Positions 18,026 through 27,939 are shown, counted from the first letter of the stretch. The stretch is 64,000 nt of DNA from Ochrobactrum quorumnocens (GCF_002278035.1 NZ_CP022604.1:186001-250000), one strand, 5' to 3'. Numbers and translations are program-made. Notes: generated from the sequence alone by a model not told the origin.

Positions 18026-18556
18026 ATGTTTATCGTATTTGCAGGTTTGCCGGGTGTTGGAAAAAGTACGATTGCACATAAACTGGCGGGCATTTTGCCC
18101 GCTTTTTATTTGCGTATTGATACGATCGAGAACGCAATCATTGCTTCCGATGTGCTTTCACAGCAGGGAAAGCCAGGCGTTTCGGGCTATATGACCGCAT
18201 ACCGGCTTGCCTCCGATAATCTATCGTTGGGGCATATGGTCATTGCAGATTCTGTGAATCCGCTCAAAATTACGCGTGATGCTTATAGATCTCTTGCGCT
18301 ATCTGCGAATGTGCCGCTGGTGGAAGTCGAAATCATCTGTTCTGATTTAGCGGAGCACAAAAGACGCGTTGAGACACGTAGAGAGAAGTCTCAAGATCGA
18401 TCTCAGCCGACATGGAGCGCTGTTCAGTCTCGTCAATATGAGCCTTGGGACAGACCGCATCTTGTGATCGACACGGCGTTGTTCTCACCCGAAGAAGCTG
18501 TCGGATTGATCATAGATCAGCTGCGTGAATCGGGTCATTGGGATTTGCGCAATTAA
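18026..18556 (+). CDS. P-loop kinase-like ATPase (AAA/zeta-type)
   Basis: 176 residues with a Walker A GLPGVGKST at residues 7-15 and the layout of small nucleoside/adenylylsulfate-kinase-like proteins: RIDTIENAI (switch-like Asp), an LSLGHMVIADSVNP segment resembling Walker B, and a lid with many Arg (HKRRVETRREKS). It probably phosphorylates a small molecule, which sequence cannot name; related proteins are annotated AAA family ATPase or chloramphenicol phosphotransferase-like. Its last codon overlaps the convergent ogt gene by 4 bp. Confidence 0.75.
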   Translation: MFIVFAGLPGVGKSTIAHKLAGILPAFYLRIDTIENAIIASDVLSQQGKPGVSGYMTAYRLASDNLSLGHMVIADSVNPLKITRDAYRSLALSANVPLVEVEIICSDLAEHKRRVETRREKSQDRSQPTWSAVQSRQYEPWDRPHLVIDTALFSPEEAVGLIIDQLRESGHWDLRN

Positions 18557-19143
18557 TCTTCGGTTGTTGGTCGTGCCTGCAAAGGCAGACCACCGAACAA
18601 ATCCGGCTCAAGTGATGTTCTGGCGCGTTCGATATTGAGCAGGCGCAGCTTGGTCGCTGTACCACCCGCAGCCGAAAAACCGCCGACTTTGCCATTGGAG
18701 CCTAAAACCCGATGGCAGGGGACAATGATCGGAAACGGGTTTTTGCCGAGCGCATAGCCAACTGCCTGCGAAAGACTGACATCACCGAGCCTGCGCGCGA
18801 TTGCGCCATAGGTGATGGTTTCACCAGCTTTGAGTTCCAGAAGGATTTCATAGACCCTGCGATTGAGGTCTGGTACCGAATCAAGTGCGAGAGGCGTTAC
18901 GGAAAAGTCCGGATCGCCGCCTTCAAGCAACACGCGAACATTGTCGATCGCTTCCGTGATGAAAACAGGTGGGGATGTGACTTCTATTTCGGAAAAGCGG
19001 CTTTTCAGCCTGTAACGGGTCTCGTTTTCATCGGCATCGCCGATTTCCACGCCGACGATTTTGTCTGCATGCCAAGCGATGCCGCAAGGGCCTATCGGTG
19101 TTTCAAATATGCTGAGACCTGACGATTCCATAGCAGCAATCAT
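18553..19143 (-). CDS. ogt: Methylated-DNA-[protein]-cysteine S-methyltransferase
   Basis: About 196 residues from the ATG at 19143 (19131 is equally possible; no ribosome site decides). Repairs O6-methylguanine by suicidal transfer to Cys in PCHRV (here NPFPIIVPCHRVLGSNGKVGGFSAAGG). Upstream, the helix-turn-helix segment ITYGAIARRLGD..LSQAVGYALGKNP is the DNA-binding region. A single domain, with no Ada N-terminal zinc domain. The frame is open to 19446, but that segment is not conserved-looking. Convergent with the P-loop kinase gene. Confidence 0.92.
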   Translation of the reverse strand: MIAAMESSGLSIFETPIGPCGIAWHADKIVGVEIGDADENETRYRLKSRFSEIEVTSPPVFITEAIDNVRVLLEGGDPDFSVTPLALDSVPDLNRRVYEILLELKAGETITYGAIARRLGDVSLSQAVGYALGKNPFPIIVPCHRVLGSNGKVGGFSAAGGTATKLRLLNIERARTSLEPDLFGGLPLQARPTTED

Positions 19144-19356
19144 AACATGAGTTGGTCGTTTCCGTGAAAACGCTTGCGTGAAATTCGCAATATTTGCAGC
19201 GGACGGCACAGCGAAATGGTTGAAGAACGACGCAAATAGTGATTGTGTGAGAGTAACCCGCCAGTGACATGGAAAGTTGCATGTCTTTAAATGGCCAAAT
19301 GATTGAGTGATATCTTCTGGCGCGCGTTTTGGCGTGATCGGGACGAGGAATTTTAA

Positions 19357-19602
19357 ATGGACGATTACGAACGCTATGCCACAGGGCTGATGATCGTTTT
19401 TGGTGCGCTGATCGTCGGTGCACTGATGGCAGCCAATCTTTATCATGGCGATAAGCCGGGTTTTCTTTTCGCGCTGGGTGCAGCGGTGGTAGCCTGGTTC
19501 TCTGCTTTTGCAGTGCTTTTCGATAAGCCCCGCGTCTATGGCGTGATGATCGCCATTGCGATCGGACTGGTCGCAGCTTCTATCGGCGCTTTCGTAACCT
19601 GA
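19357..19602 (+). CDS. Small inner-membrane protein of unknown function
   Basis: 81 residues with three hydrophobic helices (about 10-28, 36-54 and 60-80) and a very short cytoplasmic or periplasmic rim; MDDYERYATG is the only polar stretch. GAGGAA lies 9 bases before the ATG. I do not recognise the family. It is followed by a strong bidirectional terminator and faces the BA14K gene. Confidence 0.65.
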   Translation: MDDYERYATGLMIVFGALIVGALMAANLYHGDKPGFLFALGAAVVAWFSAFAVLFDKPRVYGVMIAIAIGLVAASIGAFVT

Positions 19603-19624
19603 CTTTCGAAGCTTATAGCATTAC

Positions 19625-19655
19625 AAAAAAGCCCCGGATTGTCCGGGGCTTTTTT
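19625..19655. terminator. Strong terminator between convergent genes
   Basis: AAAAAAGCCCCGG / CCGGGGCTTTTTT with a 5-nt loop: T runs on both strands, so it serves both the small membrane-protein gene and the BA14K gene. Confidence 0.9.
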
Positions 19656-19657
19656 GT

Positions 19658-20089
19658 TTAAATATAGGGCGAATAGCACTGACGCCTTGGCCCATAATTG
19701 GGCTGGAACGTATTGTCATATGCGCGGTAGGAGCGATAGCGATTGTAGCACCAGCGCACATGCGCGTTGCCACCACGATACATCGGGGCTGGGCGATAGC
19801 GCGGCGGATGACGATAGACCGGCGGACCCCAATCTCGATAATACGGCCGATAATGCGGGCGATAATGCCTGTATCCATCGCGATAACGTGGCCGATCATG
19901 ACGCCAATGGCGTCGATCTCCGCGGTAATCGTAGTATTGCACGTTCTCGACCGGAGCCTGCGCGCTGGGTGTGATTGCAGGTGCGATAAGCGCTGTTGGC
20001 TGTGCCGCATTTGCGCTTGCTGTGATGGCGGGCACACCTATGCCGAGTGACAGACACGCTGCGAAGAAGGAAGATGCAAGTTTCTTCAT
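19658..20089 (-). CDS. BA14K family protein
   Basis: 143 residues from the ATG at 20089, preceded by GGGAGAA. A signal peptide ([27 protein letters not shown]) is followed by a Tyr/Arg/His/Pro-rich tract ([13 protein letters not shown] and similar) and the C-terminal BA14K signature [26 protein letters not shown]. The Brucella member is a 14-kDa immunoreactive protein with lectin-like properties; secretion or outer-membrane location is likely. The low-complexity mid-region is longer than in the classical 14-kDa protein. Confidence 0.88.
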   Translation of the reverse strand: MKKLASSFFAACLSLGIGVPAITASANAAQPTALIAPAITPSAQAPVENVQYYDYRGDRRHWRHDRPRYRDGYRHYRPHYRPYYRDWGPPVYRHPPRYRPAPMYRGGNAHVRWCYNRYRSYRAYDNTFQPNYGPRRQCYSPYI

Positions 20090-20103
20090 CGGGTTCTCCC
20101 TGA

Positions 20104-20178
20104 AACATGTCGCGGAAAAGTGGGGACGGGTTTTCCGATCTCGACATGCGAAAAACAAGAATAGAGCGCATAGCGCTT
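20104..20178. repeat. Mosaic element upstream of the BA14K gene
   Basis: About 75 bp, arms ACATGTCG / CGACATG with core GCGGAAAAGTGGGGACGGG then TTTTCC, then a short second palindrome AGCGCATAGCGCT. Confidence 0.8.
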
Positions 20179-20314
20179 ATGGTCTCGCTGTCCCTGAAGG
20201 CGATTTTGCTCCAGCAATATGGCGGGTAGGTGGCTGCGAATGCTCACTTTTTCTTCCCCTTGGCAACAGTTGGGTGAAGGCCTGTGTAGGGGCCTAAAAC
20301 ATGCGTTCAGAATT

Positions 20315-20336
20315 GACATAAAGATATGTTTATGTC
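20315..20336 (+). promoter_or_regulatory. Perfect palindrome over the metH promoter region
   Basis: GACATAAA (20315-20322), 6-nt spacer GATATG, TTTATGTC (20329-20336): an 8-bp perfect inverted repeat 154 bp before metH. TTGACA at 20313-20318 could be a -35 and CATTAA 17 bp later a -10, so a bound repressor would block it. ArsR-family SahR-type regulators of the SAM cycle are known to use palindromes with an AT-rich ATAAAGATAT-like sequence; assignment to such a regulator is inference. Confidence 0.5.
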
Positions 20337-20489
20337 ATTAAGCGGTGCTTGTGCGTTGTGGGTTTACGCAAAACCTTCGAACGCGCACGATGTGATGTGA
20401 TCTACACACTGGATTAATTGAAAATCCTTTGCGGATTTCGGCCGGTGTTGTAGCGATGAAGCGTATTTGAATACAGGCGGTAATCCCCT

Positions 20490-23400
20490 ATGACGTCTTC
20501 CCTCGATAATCTTTTTGGTGCAACGGCAGCAAAGCCGGACGGTTCGGAAGTGCTCGCAGCACTGACCCAGGCCGCTAGAGAGCGCATTCTGATTCTCGAT
20601 GGGGCCATGGGTACGCAGATTCAGGGGCTCGGCTTTCACGAAGAGCATTTTCGCGGCGAACGTTTTGGTGCCTGCGACTGCCAGCTTCAGGGCAACAACG
20701 ATCTTCTGACACTCACCCAGCCAAAGGCGATTGAAGAAATTCACTATGCTTACGCCATGGCTGGAGCGGATATTCTTGAAACCAATACGTTTTCTTCAAC
20801 TACCATCGCTCAGGCCGATTACGGCATGGAGGATGCGGTTTACGAACTGAACCGCGATGGCGCGCGCCTTGCCCGACGTGCAGCCTTGCGCGCTCAGCAG
20901 AAAGACGGTCGCCGCCGCTTTGTTGCAGGCGCACTCGGACCGACAAACCGTACCGCCTCGCTTTCGCCGGACGTGAACAATCCGGGCTATCGTGCAGTCA
21001 CCTTCGATGATCTGCGTATCGCCTATGCTGATCAGATTCGCGGATTGATGGACGGCGGCTCCGATATCATTCTGATTGAAACGATCTTCGATACGCTGAA
21101 TGCAAAGGCTGCAGTCTTTGCTGCCGAAGAAGTATTTATCGAGAAGGGCGTACATCTGCCGGTCATGATTTCCGGCACGATTACCGATCTTTCAGGTCGT
21201 ACGCTTTCCGGCCAGACGCCGACGGCATTCTGGTATTCGCTGCGCCATGCCAAGCCTTTCACCATTGGCCTTAATTGCGCGCTCGGCGCCAATGCGATGC
21301 GTGAACATCTGGCGGAAATCGCAGGCATCGCCGATACGTTTGTCTGTGCCTATCCAAATGCCGGTCTGCCGAATGAATTCGGTCAGTACGACGAAAGCCC
21401 GGAAGCAATGGCCGCGCAGATCGAAGATTTCGCGCGTGAAGGCCTCGTCAACGTGGTTGGCGGTTGCTGTGGCTCGACGCCTGACCATATTCGCGCAATC
21501 GCTGCGGCTGTCGCCAAGCATCCGCCGCGCAAGCCGGTTAACGTGCCACCATTGATGCGCTTGTCTGGCCTTGAGCCTTTCACGCTGACCAAAGACATTC
21601 CCTTCGTCAATATCGGTGAGCGTACCAACGTTACCGGCTCTGCCCGCTTTCGCAAGCTGATTACGGCTGGTGATTATTCGGCAGCACTCGTTGTTGCCCG
21701 CGATCAGGTGGAAAACGGCGCGCAGATCATCGACATCAATATGGATGAAGGCCTGATCGACAGCCAGAAGATCATGGTTGAGTATCTCAACCTGATTGCA
21801 GCTGAGCCGGACATCGCTCGCGTGCCAGTGATGATCGATAGTTCTAAATGGGACGTGATCGAAGCTGGTCTTAAATGCGTGCAAGGCAAGCCCATCGTCA
21901 ATTCCATCTCGCTCAAAGAAGGCGAGGAAGCCTTCCTGCATCATGCGCGACTGGTCCGCTCCTATGGCGCGGCAGTTGTGGTCATGGCATTTGATGAAAC
22001 CGGGCAGGCTGATACGGAACAGCGCAAAGTCGAAATCTGCACTCGCGCTTACAAGATACTGACCGAGCAGGTCGGCTTCCCACCGGAAGATATCATCTTC
22101 GATCCGAACGTCTTTGCGGTCGCGACCGGTATTGATGAGCACAATAATTACGGCGTCGATTTCATTGAGGCCACGCGCAAGATTACTTCAACCTTGCCGC
22201 ACGCCCATATTTCCGGCGGTGTTTCCAATCTGTCGTTCTCGTTCCGTGGCAATGAGCCGGTGCGCGAAGCGATGCATGCTGTCTTCCTCTATCATGCCAT
22301 TCAGGTTGGCATGGATATGGGCATCGTCAATGCCGGTCAGCTCGCCGTTTATGACACGATTGATCCGGAACTGCGCGAGGCCTGCGAAGATGTGGTGCTC
22401 AATCGTCGTGCAGACGGAACCGAACGCCTGCTGGAAATTGCCGAACGTTTCCGGGATAGCGGTACAAGGGAAGCCAAAACGCAAGATCTGAGCTGGCGTG
22501 AATGGTCAGTCGAAAAGCGGTTGGCGCATGCGCTGGTCAACGGCATTACTGAATATATCGAAGCTGATACCGAAGAAGCTCGTCTGGCCGCAGCGCGTCC
22601 GCTGCATGTGATCGAAGGCCCGCTGATGGCCGGCATGAATGTGGTCGGCGATCTGTTTGGTTCGGGCAAAATGTTCCTGCCCCAGGTGGTTAAATCCGCA
22701 CGCGTGATGAAGCAGGCTGTTGCGGTGCTTCTCCCTTACATGGAAGAAGAAAAGCGCCTGAGCGGTGGCGAAGGCCGCCAGAGTGCAGGAAAAGTGCTGA
22801 TGGCAACCGTGAAGGGTGATGTGCATGACATCGGCAAGAACATTGTTGGCGTGGTTCTCGCCTGCAACAATTACGAGATCATCGATCTTGGCGTGATGGT
22901 GCCGACACAGAAAATTCTCGATACTGCGCGCGCGGAAAATGTCGATGTGATCGGCCTTTCGGGCCTGATTACGCCATCTCTCGACGAGATGGTGCATGTC
23001 GCGGCCGAAATGGAACGCGAGGGCTTTAACGTGCCGTTGCTGATTGGCGGTGCGACAACCAGCCGTGTTCATACGGCGGTGAAAATTCATCCGCGTTATG
23101 AGCAGGGACAGGCGGTTTATGTGATCGATGCCAGCCGTGCGGTTGGCGTCGTTTCCAATCTTCTGTCACCGGAAAACAAGGCATGCTATATCGAAGATAT
23201 CCGTTCTGAATATGCCAAGGTTGCAGCAGCACATGCGCGTAACGAAGCGGATAAGAAGCGCTTGCCGTTGGCTCGTGCGCGCGAGAACGCGCATAAGCTC
23301 GACTGGGATGCTTACAACCCGCCGAAGCCGACTTTCCTTGGCACCAAGACGTTCGAGAACTACGATCTCGCAGCAATTGCTCGTTATATCGACTGGACGC

Positions 23401-24272
23401 CTTTCTTCCAGACCTGGGAGATGAAGGGGCGCTATCCGGCAATTCTCGAAGATGAAAAACAGGGCGAAGCCGCGCGTGCGCTTTGGGCAGACGCGCAGAC
23501 AATGCTTGCCAAGATCATTGAAGAAAAGTGGTTTGCACCGCGCGCCGTTATCGGTTTCTGGCCCGCCAATACGGTGGGCGACGATATCCGTCTCTTCACT
23601 GATGAGAGCCAGAAGGAAGCGCTTGCGACCTTCTTCACGCTACGCCAGCAATTGTCCAAGCGCGACGGTCGTCCAAATGTTGCTATGTCGGACTTCGTAG
23701 CGCCTCTCGACAGCGGCAAGCAGGATTATGTTGGCGGCTTCGTTGTGACCGCAGGCATTGAGGAAGTGGCAATTGCAGAGCGTTTTGAGCGAGCCAATGA
23801 CGACTATTCGTCAATTCTCGTTAAAGCGCTGGCGGACCGCTTCGCTGAAGCTTTTGCGGAATTGATGCATCAGCGCGTGCGCAACGAGTTCTGGGGCTAT
23901 GCGCCGGGTGAAGAACTGCCGAACGACGATCTGATCCACGAGCGTTATGCGGGTATCCGCCCCGCACCTGGCTATCCGGCGCAGCCTGATCACACCGAAA
24001 AATCAACACTGTTTGAGCTGCTTGATGCGACCACTCAAACTGGGGTTGAGCTGACGGAAAGCTATTCCATGTGGCCGGGCTCATCGGTTTCGGGGCTCTA
24101 TATCGGTCATCCGGAAAGCTATTATTTCGGCGTTGCCAAAGTAGAGCGTGATCAGGTTGAGGATTACGCTGAACGTAAAGGCATGAGCGTTGAGGAGGTT
24201 GAGCGCTGGCTGGGACCGATCCTCAACTATATACCGGGGCAAACACCGGAGCCAGTTGAAGCAGCTGCTTAA
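20490..24272 (+). CDS. metH: Cobalamin-dependent methionine synthase
   Basis: 1260 residues (E. coli: 1227). Transfers methyl from 5-methyltetrahydrofolate to homocysteine. Domain order: homocysteine domain about 20-345 (GAMGTQIQG; zinc Cys in NCALGA and [10 protein letters not shown]), pterin domain about 365-630 ([28 protein letters not shown]), cap and cobalamin domain about 670-910 with the base-off His in [11 protein letters not shown] and the [11 protein letters not shown] loop, and C-terminal reactivation domain about 930-1245 (TYS-like [28 protein letters not shown]). It is a monocistronic unit with a terminator. I see no cobalamin riboswitch upstream; the palindrome 154 bp before the ATG may control it. 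Confidence 0.97.
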   Translation: MTSSLDNLFGATAAKPDGSEVLAALTQAARERILILDGAMGTQIQGLGFHEEHFRGERFGACDCQLQGNNDLLTLTQPKAIEEIHYAYAMAGADILETNTFSSTTIAQADYGMEDAVYELNRDGARLARRAALRAQQKDGRRRFVAGALGPTNRTASLSPDVNNPGYRAVTFDDLRIAYADQIRGLMDGGSDIILIETIFDTLNAKAAVFAAEEVFIEKGVHLPVMISGTITDLSGRTLSGQTPTAFWYSLRHAKPFTIGLNCALGANAMREHLAEIAGIADTFVCAYPNAGLPNEFGQYDESPEAMAAQIEDFAREGLVNVVGGCCGSTPDHIRAIAAAVAKHPPRKPVNVPPLMRLSGLEPFTLTKDIPFVNIGERTNVTGSARFRKLITAGDYSAALVVARDQVENGAQIIDINMDEGLIDSQKIMVEYLNLIAAEPDIARVPVMIDSSKWDVIEAGLKCVQGKPIVNSISLKEGEEAFLHHARLVRSYGAAVVVMAFDETGQADTEQRKVEICTRAYKILTEQVGFPPEDIIFDPNVFAVATGIDEHNNYGVDFIEATRKITSTLPHAHISGGVSNLSFSFRGNEPVREAMHAVFLYHAIQVGMDMGIVNAGQLAVYDTIDPELREACEDVVLNRRADGTERLLEIAERFRDSGTREAKTQDLSWREWSVEKRLAHALVNGITEYIEADTEEARLAAARPLHVIEGPLMAGMNVVGDLFGSGKMFLPQVVKSARVMKQAVAVLLPYMEEEKRLSGGEGRQSAGKVLMATVKGDVHDIGKNIVGVVLACNNYEIIDLGVMVPTQKILDTARAENVDVIGLSGLITPSLDEMVHVAAEMEREGFNVPLLIGGATTSRVHTAVKIHPRYEQGQAVYVIDASRAVGVVSNLLSPENKACYIEDIRSEYAKVAAAHARNEADKKRLPLARARENAHKLDWDAYNPPKPTFLGTKTFENYDLAAIARYIDWTPFFQTWEMKGRYPAILEDEKQGEAARALWADAQTMLAKIIEEKWFAPRAVIGFWPANTVGDDIRLFTDESQKEALATFFTLRQQLSKRDGRPNVAMSDFVAPLDSGKQDYVGGFVVTAGIEEVAIAERFERANDDYSSILVKALADRFAEAFAELMHQRVRNEFWGYAPGEELPNDDLIHERYAGIRPAPGYPAQPDHTEKSTLFELLDATTQTGVELTESYSMWPGSSVSGLYIGHPESYYFGVAKVERDQVEDYAERKGMSVEEVERWLGPILNYIPGQTPEPVEAAA

Positions 24273-24288
24273 GTAGTTTATTAAATAA

Positions 24289-24327
24289 TAAATATAAAGG
24301 CCCCGCATTATGGGGTCTTTATATTTA
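24289..24327 (+). terminator. Terminator after metH
   Basis: Long AT-rich stem TAAATATAAAG-G-CCCC with GGGG-T-CTTTATATTTA, 6-nt loop, ending in a T-rich arm; 17 bp after the stop. Near-symmetrical, so it may work on both strands. Confidence 0.8.
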
Positions 24328-24767
24328 ATTTACTAAAGTTTTATTTTCATAGAATAAATATTGGCTTTTTGAAAATGCCGAAAAATCTTGAAATCATTAT
24401 GTATGGCTGACCCAAGAATCATGTGTTATGTAATACAGGTGGCTTACGGTTTTGTAGTCGATGATTTGAATTCGCGGATTCCGGCGCCATAGAATCCCTT
24501 CAGTTTATATTTGTTTGTCTGGCAATATATCGATGCCGGAGTGTGTATGCTTGCAGCGTTTTTAGAGTAAATATTGCTTCATAAGGAAAATGTTGGGATT
24601 CATGCAATGAAATGGGAAGATTTATACGAGAAGATACAATCATCCGATAATGCAGAGCAGTTATTTGAACACGTTAGAGCGATTTCCCGTCTGATTGAAT
24701 CAATCAGGGTTTTCAAATCAGTGTCGAACTGATTCAACATCCCTGCTGGTGAAGGAGGCCAGCATGG

Positions 24768-25714
24768 ATGGCTAAAGCTCTTTCACTCGATCTTCGCCAG
24801 CGCGTTGTGAATGCGATTGCCACCGGTATGTCCCGCAGACAAGCGGCTGAGCGGTTTGGTGTGAGCGCCGCCAGTGCTATTCGCTGGCAGAAGCAGTTCA
24901 GCGACACCGGAACCATTCAATCCGACAAGCAGGGCGGCGACCGTCGTTCGAAACACATCGACGCCCATGCCGCCACGATCCTTGCGCTTTACGAGACGAC
25001 GCCGGATATCACCCTTGCCGAAATCAAAGTGCGGTTGGCTGAGAGTGGCATAAGGGCCGGGATCGGCACGCTCTGGCGGTTCTTCGACCGGCACGGGATC
25101 ACGCGTAAAAAAAGACGGCGCACGCGGCCGAACAGGAGCGACCAGCTTTGATGCAAAAGCGCCAGGAGTGGTTCGAAAGCCAACCAGACCTCGATCCCGA
25201 GCGTCTGGTATTCATCGACGAAACCTCTGCTTCAACGAAGATGGCGCGCCTGTATGGTCGAGCACCGAAAGGTCAGCGGTGCCGGGCATCCGTCCCGCAT
25301 GGTCATTGGAAGACCACGACGTTCACCGCCGGCCTTCGACTGGGCGGCATGGCAGCTCCCATGGTGCTGGACGGCCCGATGAACGGCGACGCGTTCCTTG
25401 CCTATGTCAGCCAGGTTCTCGTTCCCGAACTGACGCCTGGCGATATCGTCATCATGGACAATCTTCCCGCCCACAAGGTTGCAGGCGTTCGCGACGCCAT
25501 CGAAGCGGCAGGGGCAGGCCTGTTCTACCTGCCGCCGTATTCACCCGACTTCAATCCGATTGAAATGGCATTCTCCAAACTGAAGGCCTTGCTTCGGGCC
25601 GCAGCCGCCAGAACCGTCCCTGACTTGTGGCAGGCCATCGCCGACGCCATCAAACAGTTCAAACCTGACGAATGCCGGAATTACTTCAAGGCTGCCGGGT
25701 ATGATGCTTTCTGA
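24768..25714 (+). CDS. IS630-family transposase, made by programmed -1 frameshift
   Basis: The first frame (24768-25151, 127 residues) holds the HTH region ([38 protein letters not shown]). The second (opening at 25148 as a separate ATG, but in frame from the slippery A7 upstream) holds the catalytic core: Asp in LVFIDET, Asp in [11 protein letters not shown], Glu in [11 protein letters not shown], the DDE triad. A -1 slip at 25108-25115 joins them as [21 protein letters not shown], the usual sequence of full-length relatives. The start has GGAGG 9 bases upstream. The TGA stop at 25712-25714 overlaps an ATG reading into the interrupted luxR. Confidence 0.92.
25108..25115 (+). other. Slippery heptamer A7G for -1 frameshifting
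   Basis: Seven A followed by G inside the transposase gene, just before the end of the first frame. Slipping back one base joins both frames in the order that IS630 transposases need. I see no clear downstream pseudoknot. Confidence 0.7.
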
Positions 25715-26364
25715 TGGGAAATTGCTCTAGATCTTATGCTGAAGCGCTCGGCTTTCAATATGCTTCATATACCATGTGTGTGCCGTCTCTGAACAGTGTT
25801 GCTCGCTGGGTGCGTTTTGAATCCTTGCCCGACGGCTGGCAGAAGCACTACGTCGCCAAGAAATACGCGGATATTGATCCGATTATTAGGCGAGGGATAA
25901 ATAGCATCGAGCCTTTGGTTTGGTCGGCTCGACAGTTTGCGGAAGCTCCCCAAATATGGGCGGATGCACAAGCGTTTGGTTTGAAGGCTGGTATTTCCCA
26001 GCCATGCTGGGCGGCTCAGGGGGGGGTTGGAATTCTCACATTCCTGCGCGAGAGACCAGCTTTGTCAGAAGGCGAAATCTCGATGTTGCGTCGCCAGATG
26101 CAGATTGTAACCAATCTTCTGCATCTTGCCATGTATGAACATGTCGATGTTCCCAGCATCAATTGTGTGGCGGAGGTTAATCTGACGGCACGTGAGCGCG
26201 AGATCCTGCGGTGGACGAGCGAAGGAAAGACTGCTGAGATTATCGGTAGGATCCTCAATATCTCGACCCGGACCGTTAATTTTCATATCAGCAATGTTCT
26301 CATCAAACTTGTTGCTGTGAACAAGGTACAGGCTGTCGCCAAGGCGCGGACTTTTGGCCTGCTC

Positions 26365-26467
26365 TAGAGCAGAATCTGACCGGAGTGAAACGAGGATTGA
26401 TAAGAATATACTGAAATAGACCAAATTAGAGCGCCGATCTGATCCAATCAGATCAAAACGCGTTCTA
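26365..26467 (+). repeat. Complete mosaic element after luxR
   Basis: 103 bp from TAGAGC (its TAG is the luxR stop) to GTTCTA. First palindrome contains GACCGGAGTGAAACGAGG, as at 1619-1722 in opposite orientation; second is centred on ATCTGATCCAATCAGAT. Confidence 0.8.
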
Positions 26468-27018
26468 ATAACTTCTATCCTTCGGCGGTTTGGACCGAAG
26501 GATGCTTCAATCCTTGTTTGACAAAAGTTTTGCCCTTCAAAAAACCGCTTTAATACCACAAATTTAGTAGTATTTTCCGTCACTTGGCTTAGAATACAGT
26601 TTCTTGATGCTGCGCAAGTTTGTTCCTGCTTCTGGCAAAAAACAGGCAAGTTTTCGCTCAAGCCTCTCGCAATAAGCGATAGCATACTTTTCCTTTTGTC
26701 CTGTCTTTCACGACAATGCGCTCAGAGTGGTTTTCCACGCTAGCGCCGGATCAAGGCATCTGCCCACCCTCCCGCCAGCTACTACGCATCGTGCTTTGTG
26801 CGTCCGAAAGGACGCACGACGCTCTAAAACCAAAGTTCATTGAGTAAGACTCATCGGACTTTGGTTAAGCCCGTGTGGCGATTGAACATTTTCAAGGCGT
26901 GATGCGTCAGCATCTTGAGCCGCCTTGGTATAAAGCGCATCCCGAAAAGTGTGAAACGGTTTTCGGATTAGATGCGCGTCGAAGTTAAAGTCCGATCCGG
27001 TTTCCGGGAGAAACAGAC
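26468..27018. other. 550-bp gene-free gap before cysD, with stacked hairpins
   Basis: No convincing gene. It holds an 8-bp stem with a GAAA loop (GTGCGTCC/GGACGCAC, 26798-26817), then a nested hairpin with outer arms AACCAAAGT/ACTTTGGTT (26828-26836, 26858-26866) and inner TGAGT/ACTCA, then a mosaic palindrome. These could form a structured leader of cysD, but no known riboswitch pattern fits. Confidence 0.5.
26931..26980 (+). repeat. Mosaic palindrome upstream of cysD
   Basis: TAAAGCGCATC / GATGCGCG arms with core CCGAAAAGTGTGAAACGG then TTTTCGG. Single palindrome, 38 bp before the cysD start. Confidence 0.8.
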
Positions 27019-27939
27019 GTGCATCACGCATCCCTGACCAAGAACCTGACGCATCTTGAGCGTCTGGAAGCAGAAGCAATTCATATCTTTCGCGAGGTTG
27101 CCGCGACCTTCTCCAATCCGGTTATGCTATATTCGGTGGGCAAGGACTCGTCGGTGATGCTGCATCTGGCGATGAAGGCATTCTATCCTGCCCCACCGCC
27201 ATTTCCTTTCCTGCATGTCGATACGACATGGAAATTCCGCGAGATGATCGAGTTTCGCGATGCGCAGACCCGCGAAAAGGGCTTTGAGCTGCTGGTGCAT
27301 ATCAATGAAGACGGCGTGCGCGATGGTGTTGGCCCCTTCTCCCATGGCTCCAATGTTCACACCCATGTTATGAAAACGGTGGGACTGAGACAGGCACTTG
27401 ATAAATACAAGTTCGATGCTGCTTTCGGTGGCGCGCGCCGAGATGAAGAAAAATCCCGCGCCAAGGAGCGCATTTTTTCGTTCCGCAATGCACAGCACGG
27501 CTGGGACCCTAAGAACCAGCGTCCTGAAATGTGGAGGGTCTATAATACGAGGGTTTCAGCTGGTGAATCGATCCGCGTCTTTCCGCTCTCCAACTGGACC
27601 GAGCTGGATATCTGGCAGTATATCCTGCAGGAAAATATCCCGATTGTGCCGCTCTATTTCGCCGCGAACCGTCCTGTGGTTGAGCGCGATGGCATGCTGA
27701 TCAAGGTCGATGACGACCGCATGACGCTTCGTCCCGGTGAAAAGGTGGAAGAACGCCTGGTGCGCTTCCGCACACTCGGTTGCTACCCGCTCACTGGCGC
27801 GATTGAATCAAGCGCCACCAATCTGTCCGATATTGTCGAAGAAATGCTGATCGCCCGCACATCCGAGCGTCAGGGCCGCGCCATTGACCGCGATGAGGCT
27901 GGTTCAATGGAAAAGAAGAAGCGAGAGGGCTATTTCTGA
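27019..27939 (+). CDS. cysD: Sulfate adenylyltransferase subunit 2
   Basis: 306 residues from a GTG with GGGAGAA 6 bases upstream. With CysN it makes APS from sulfate and ATP; CysD carries the adenylyltransfer site. PP-loop ATPase motif [14 protein letters not shown] (about 37-50), [38 protein letters not shown], and the C-terminal [16 protein letters not shown] and [23 protein letters not shown], all strongly conserved. Ends by overlapping the cysNC ATG by 1 base. Confidence 0.96.
   Translation: MHHASLTKNLTHLERLEAEAIHIFREVAATFSNPVMLYSVGKDSSVMLHLAMKAFYPAPPPFPFLHVDTTWKFREMIEFRDAQTREKGFELLVHINEDGVRDGVGPFSHGSNVHTHVMKTVGLRQALDKYKFDAAFGGARRDEEKSRAKERIFSFRNAQHGWDPKNQRPEMWRVYNTRVSAGESIRVFPLSNWTELDIWQYILQENIPIVPLYFAANRPVVERDGMLIKVDDDRMTLRPGEKVEERLVRFRTLGCYPLTGAIESSATNLSDIVEEMLIARTSERQGRAIDRDEAGSMEKKKREGYF

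Larger units (their letters stand above)
24677..25727 (+). mobile_element. IS630-family insertion sequence, complete
   Basis: 1051 bp, flanked by TA at 24675-24676 and 25728-25729, the target duplication of this family. Terminal inverted repeats of 15 bp with 2 mismatches: left GAGCGATTTCCCGTC, right GAGCAATTTCCCATC (reverse complement). Between the left end and the transposase start lie two small palindromes (CTGATTG/CAATCAG and ATCAGT/ACTGAT). It carries one transposase in two overlapping frames. Ends and frames appear intact, so it may still be active. Confidence 0.93.
24607..26367 (+). pseudogene. LuxR-family quorum-sensing receptor gene interrupted by IS630
   Basis: Codons 1-23 (MKWEDLYEKIQSSDNAEQLF, then EHV) lie at 24607-24675, codon 24 is split by the IS, and the rest resumes at 25730 in frame. 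Removing 1053 bp (the IS plus one TA) gives one open frame of 235 residues. The autoinducer domain keeps the canonical residues: Trp and Tyr in GWQKHYVAKKY, DIDP, VWS, and FGLKAGISQP. The C-terminal HTH is LTAREREILRWTSEGKTAEIIGRILNISTRTVNFH. As it stands the gene gives a 41-residue stub from the ATG at 24607, plus the frame from an ATG at 25714. Such receptors bind acyl-homoserine lactones; no synthase gene is in the window. Confidence 0.9.

Noticed and set aside
18712..19122. 136-codon plus-strand frame opposite ogt
   Set aside because: It is antisense to a clear methyltransferase with PCHRV motif and has no family likeness of its own.
20337..20489. SAM-II or cobalamin riboswitch before metH
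   Set aside because: None of the conserved segments of these riboswitches are recognisable; the dyad at 20315 explains the region better.
24328..26367. Autoinducer synthase partner or lux box next to luxR
   Set aside because: No LuxI-like frame nearby, and no convincing 18-20 bp lux-box dyad upstream of 24607.
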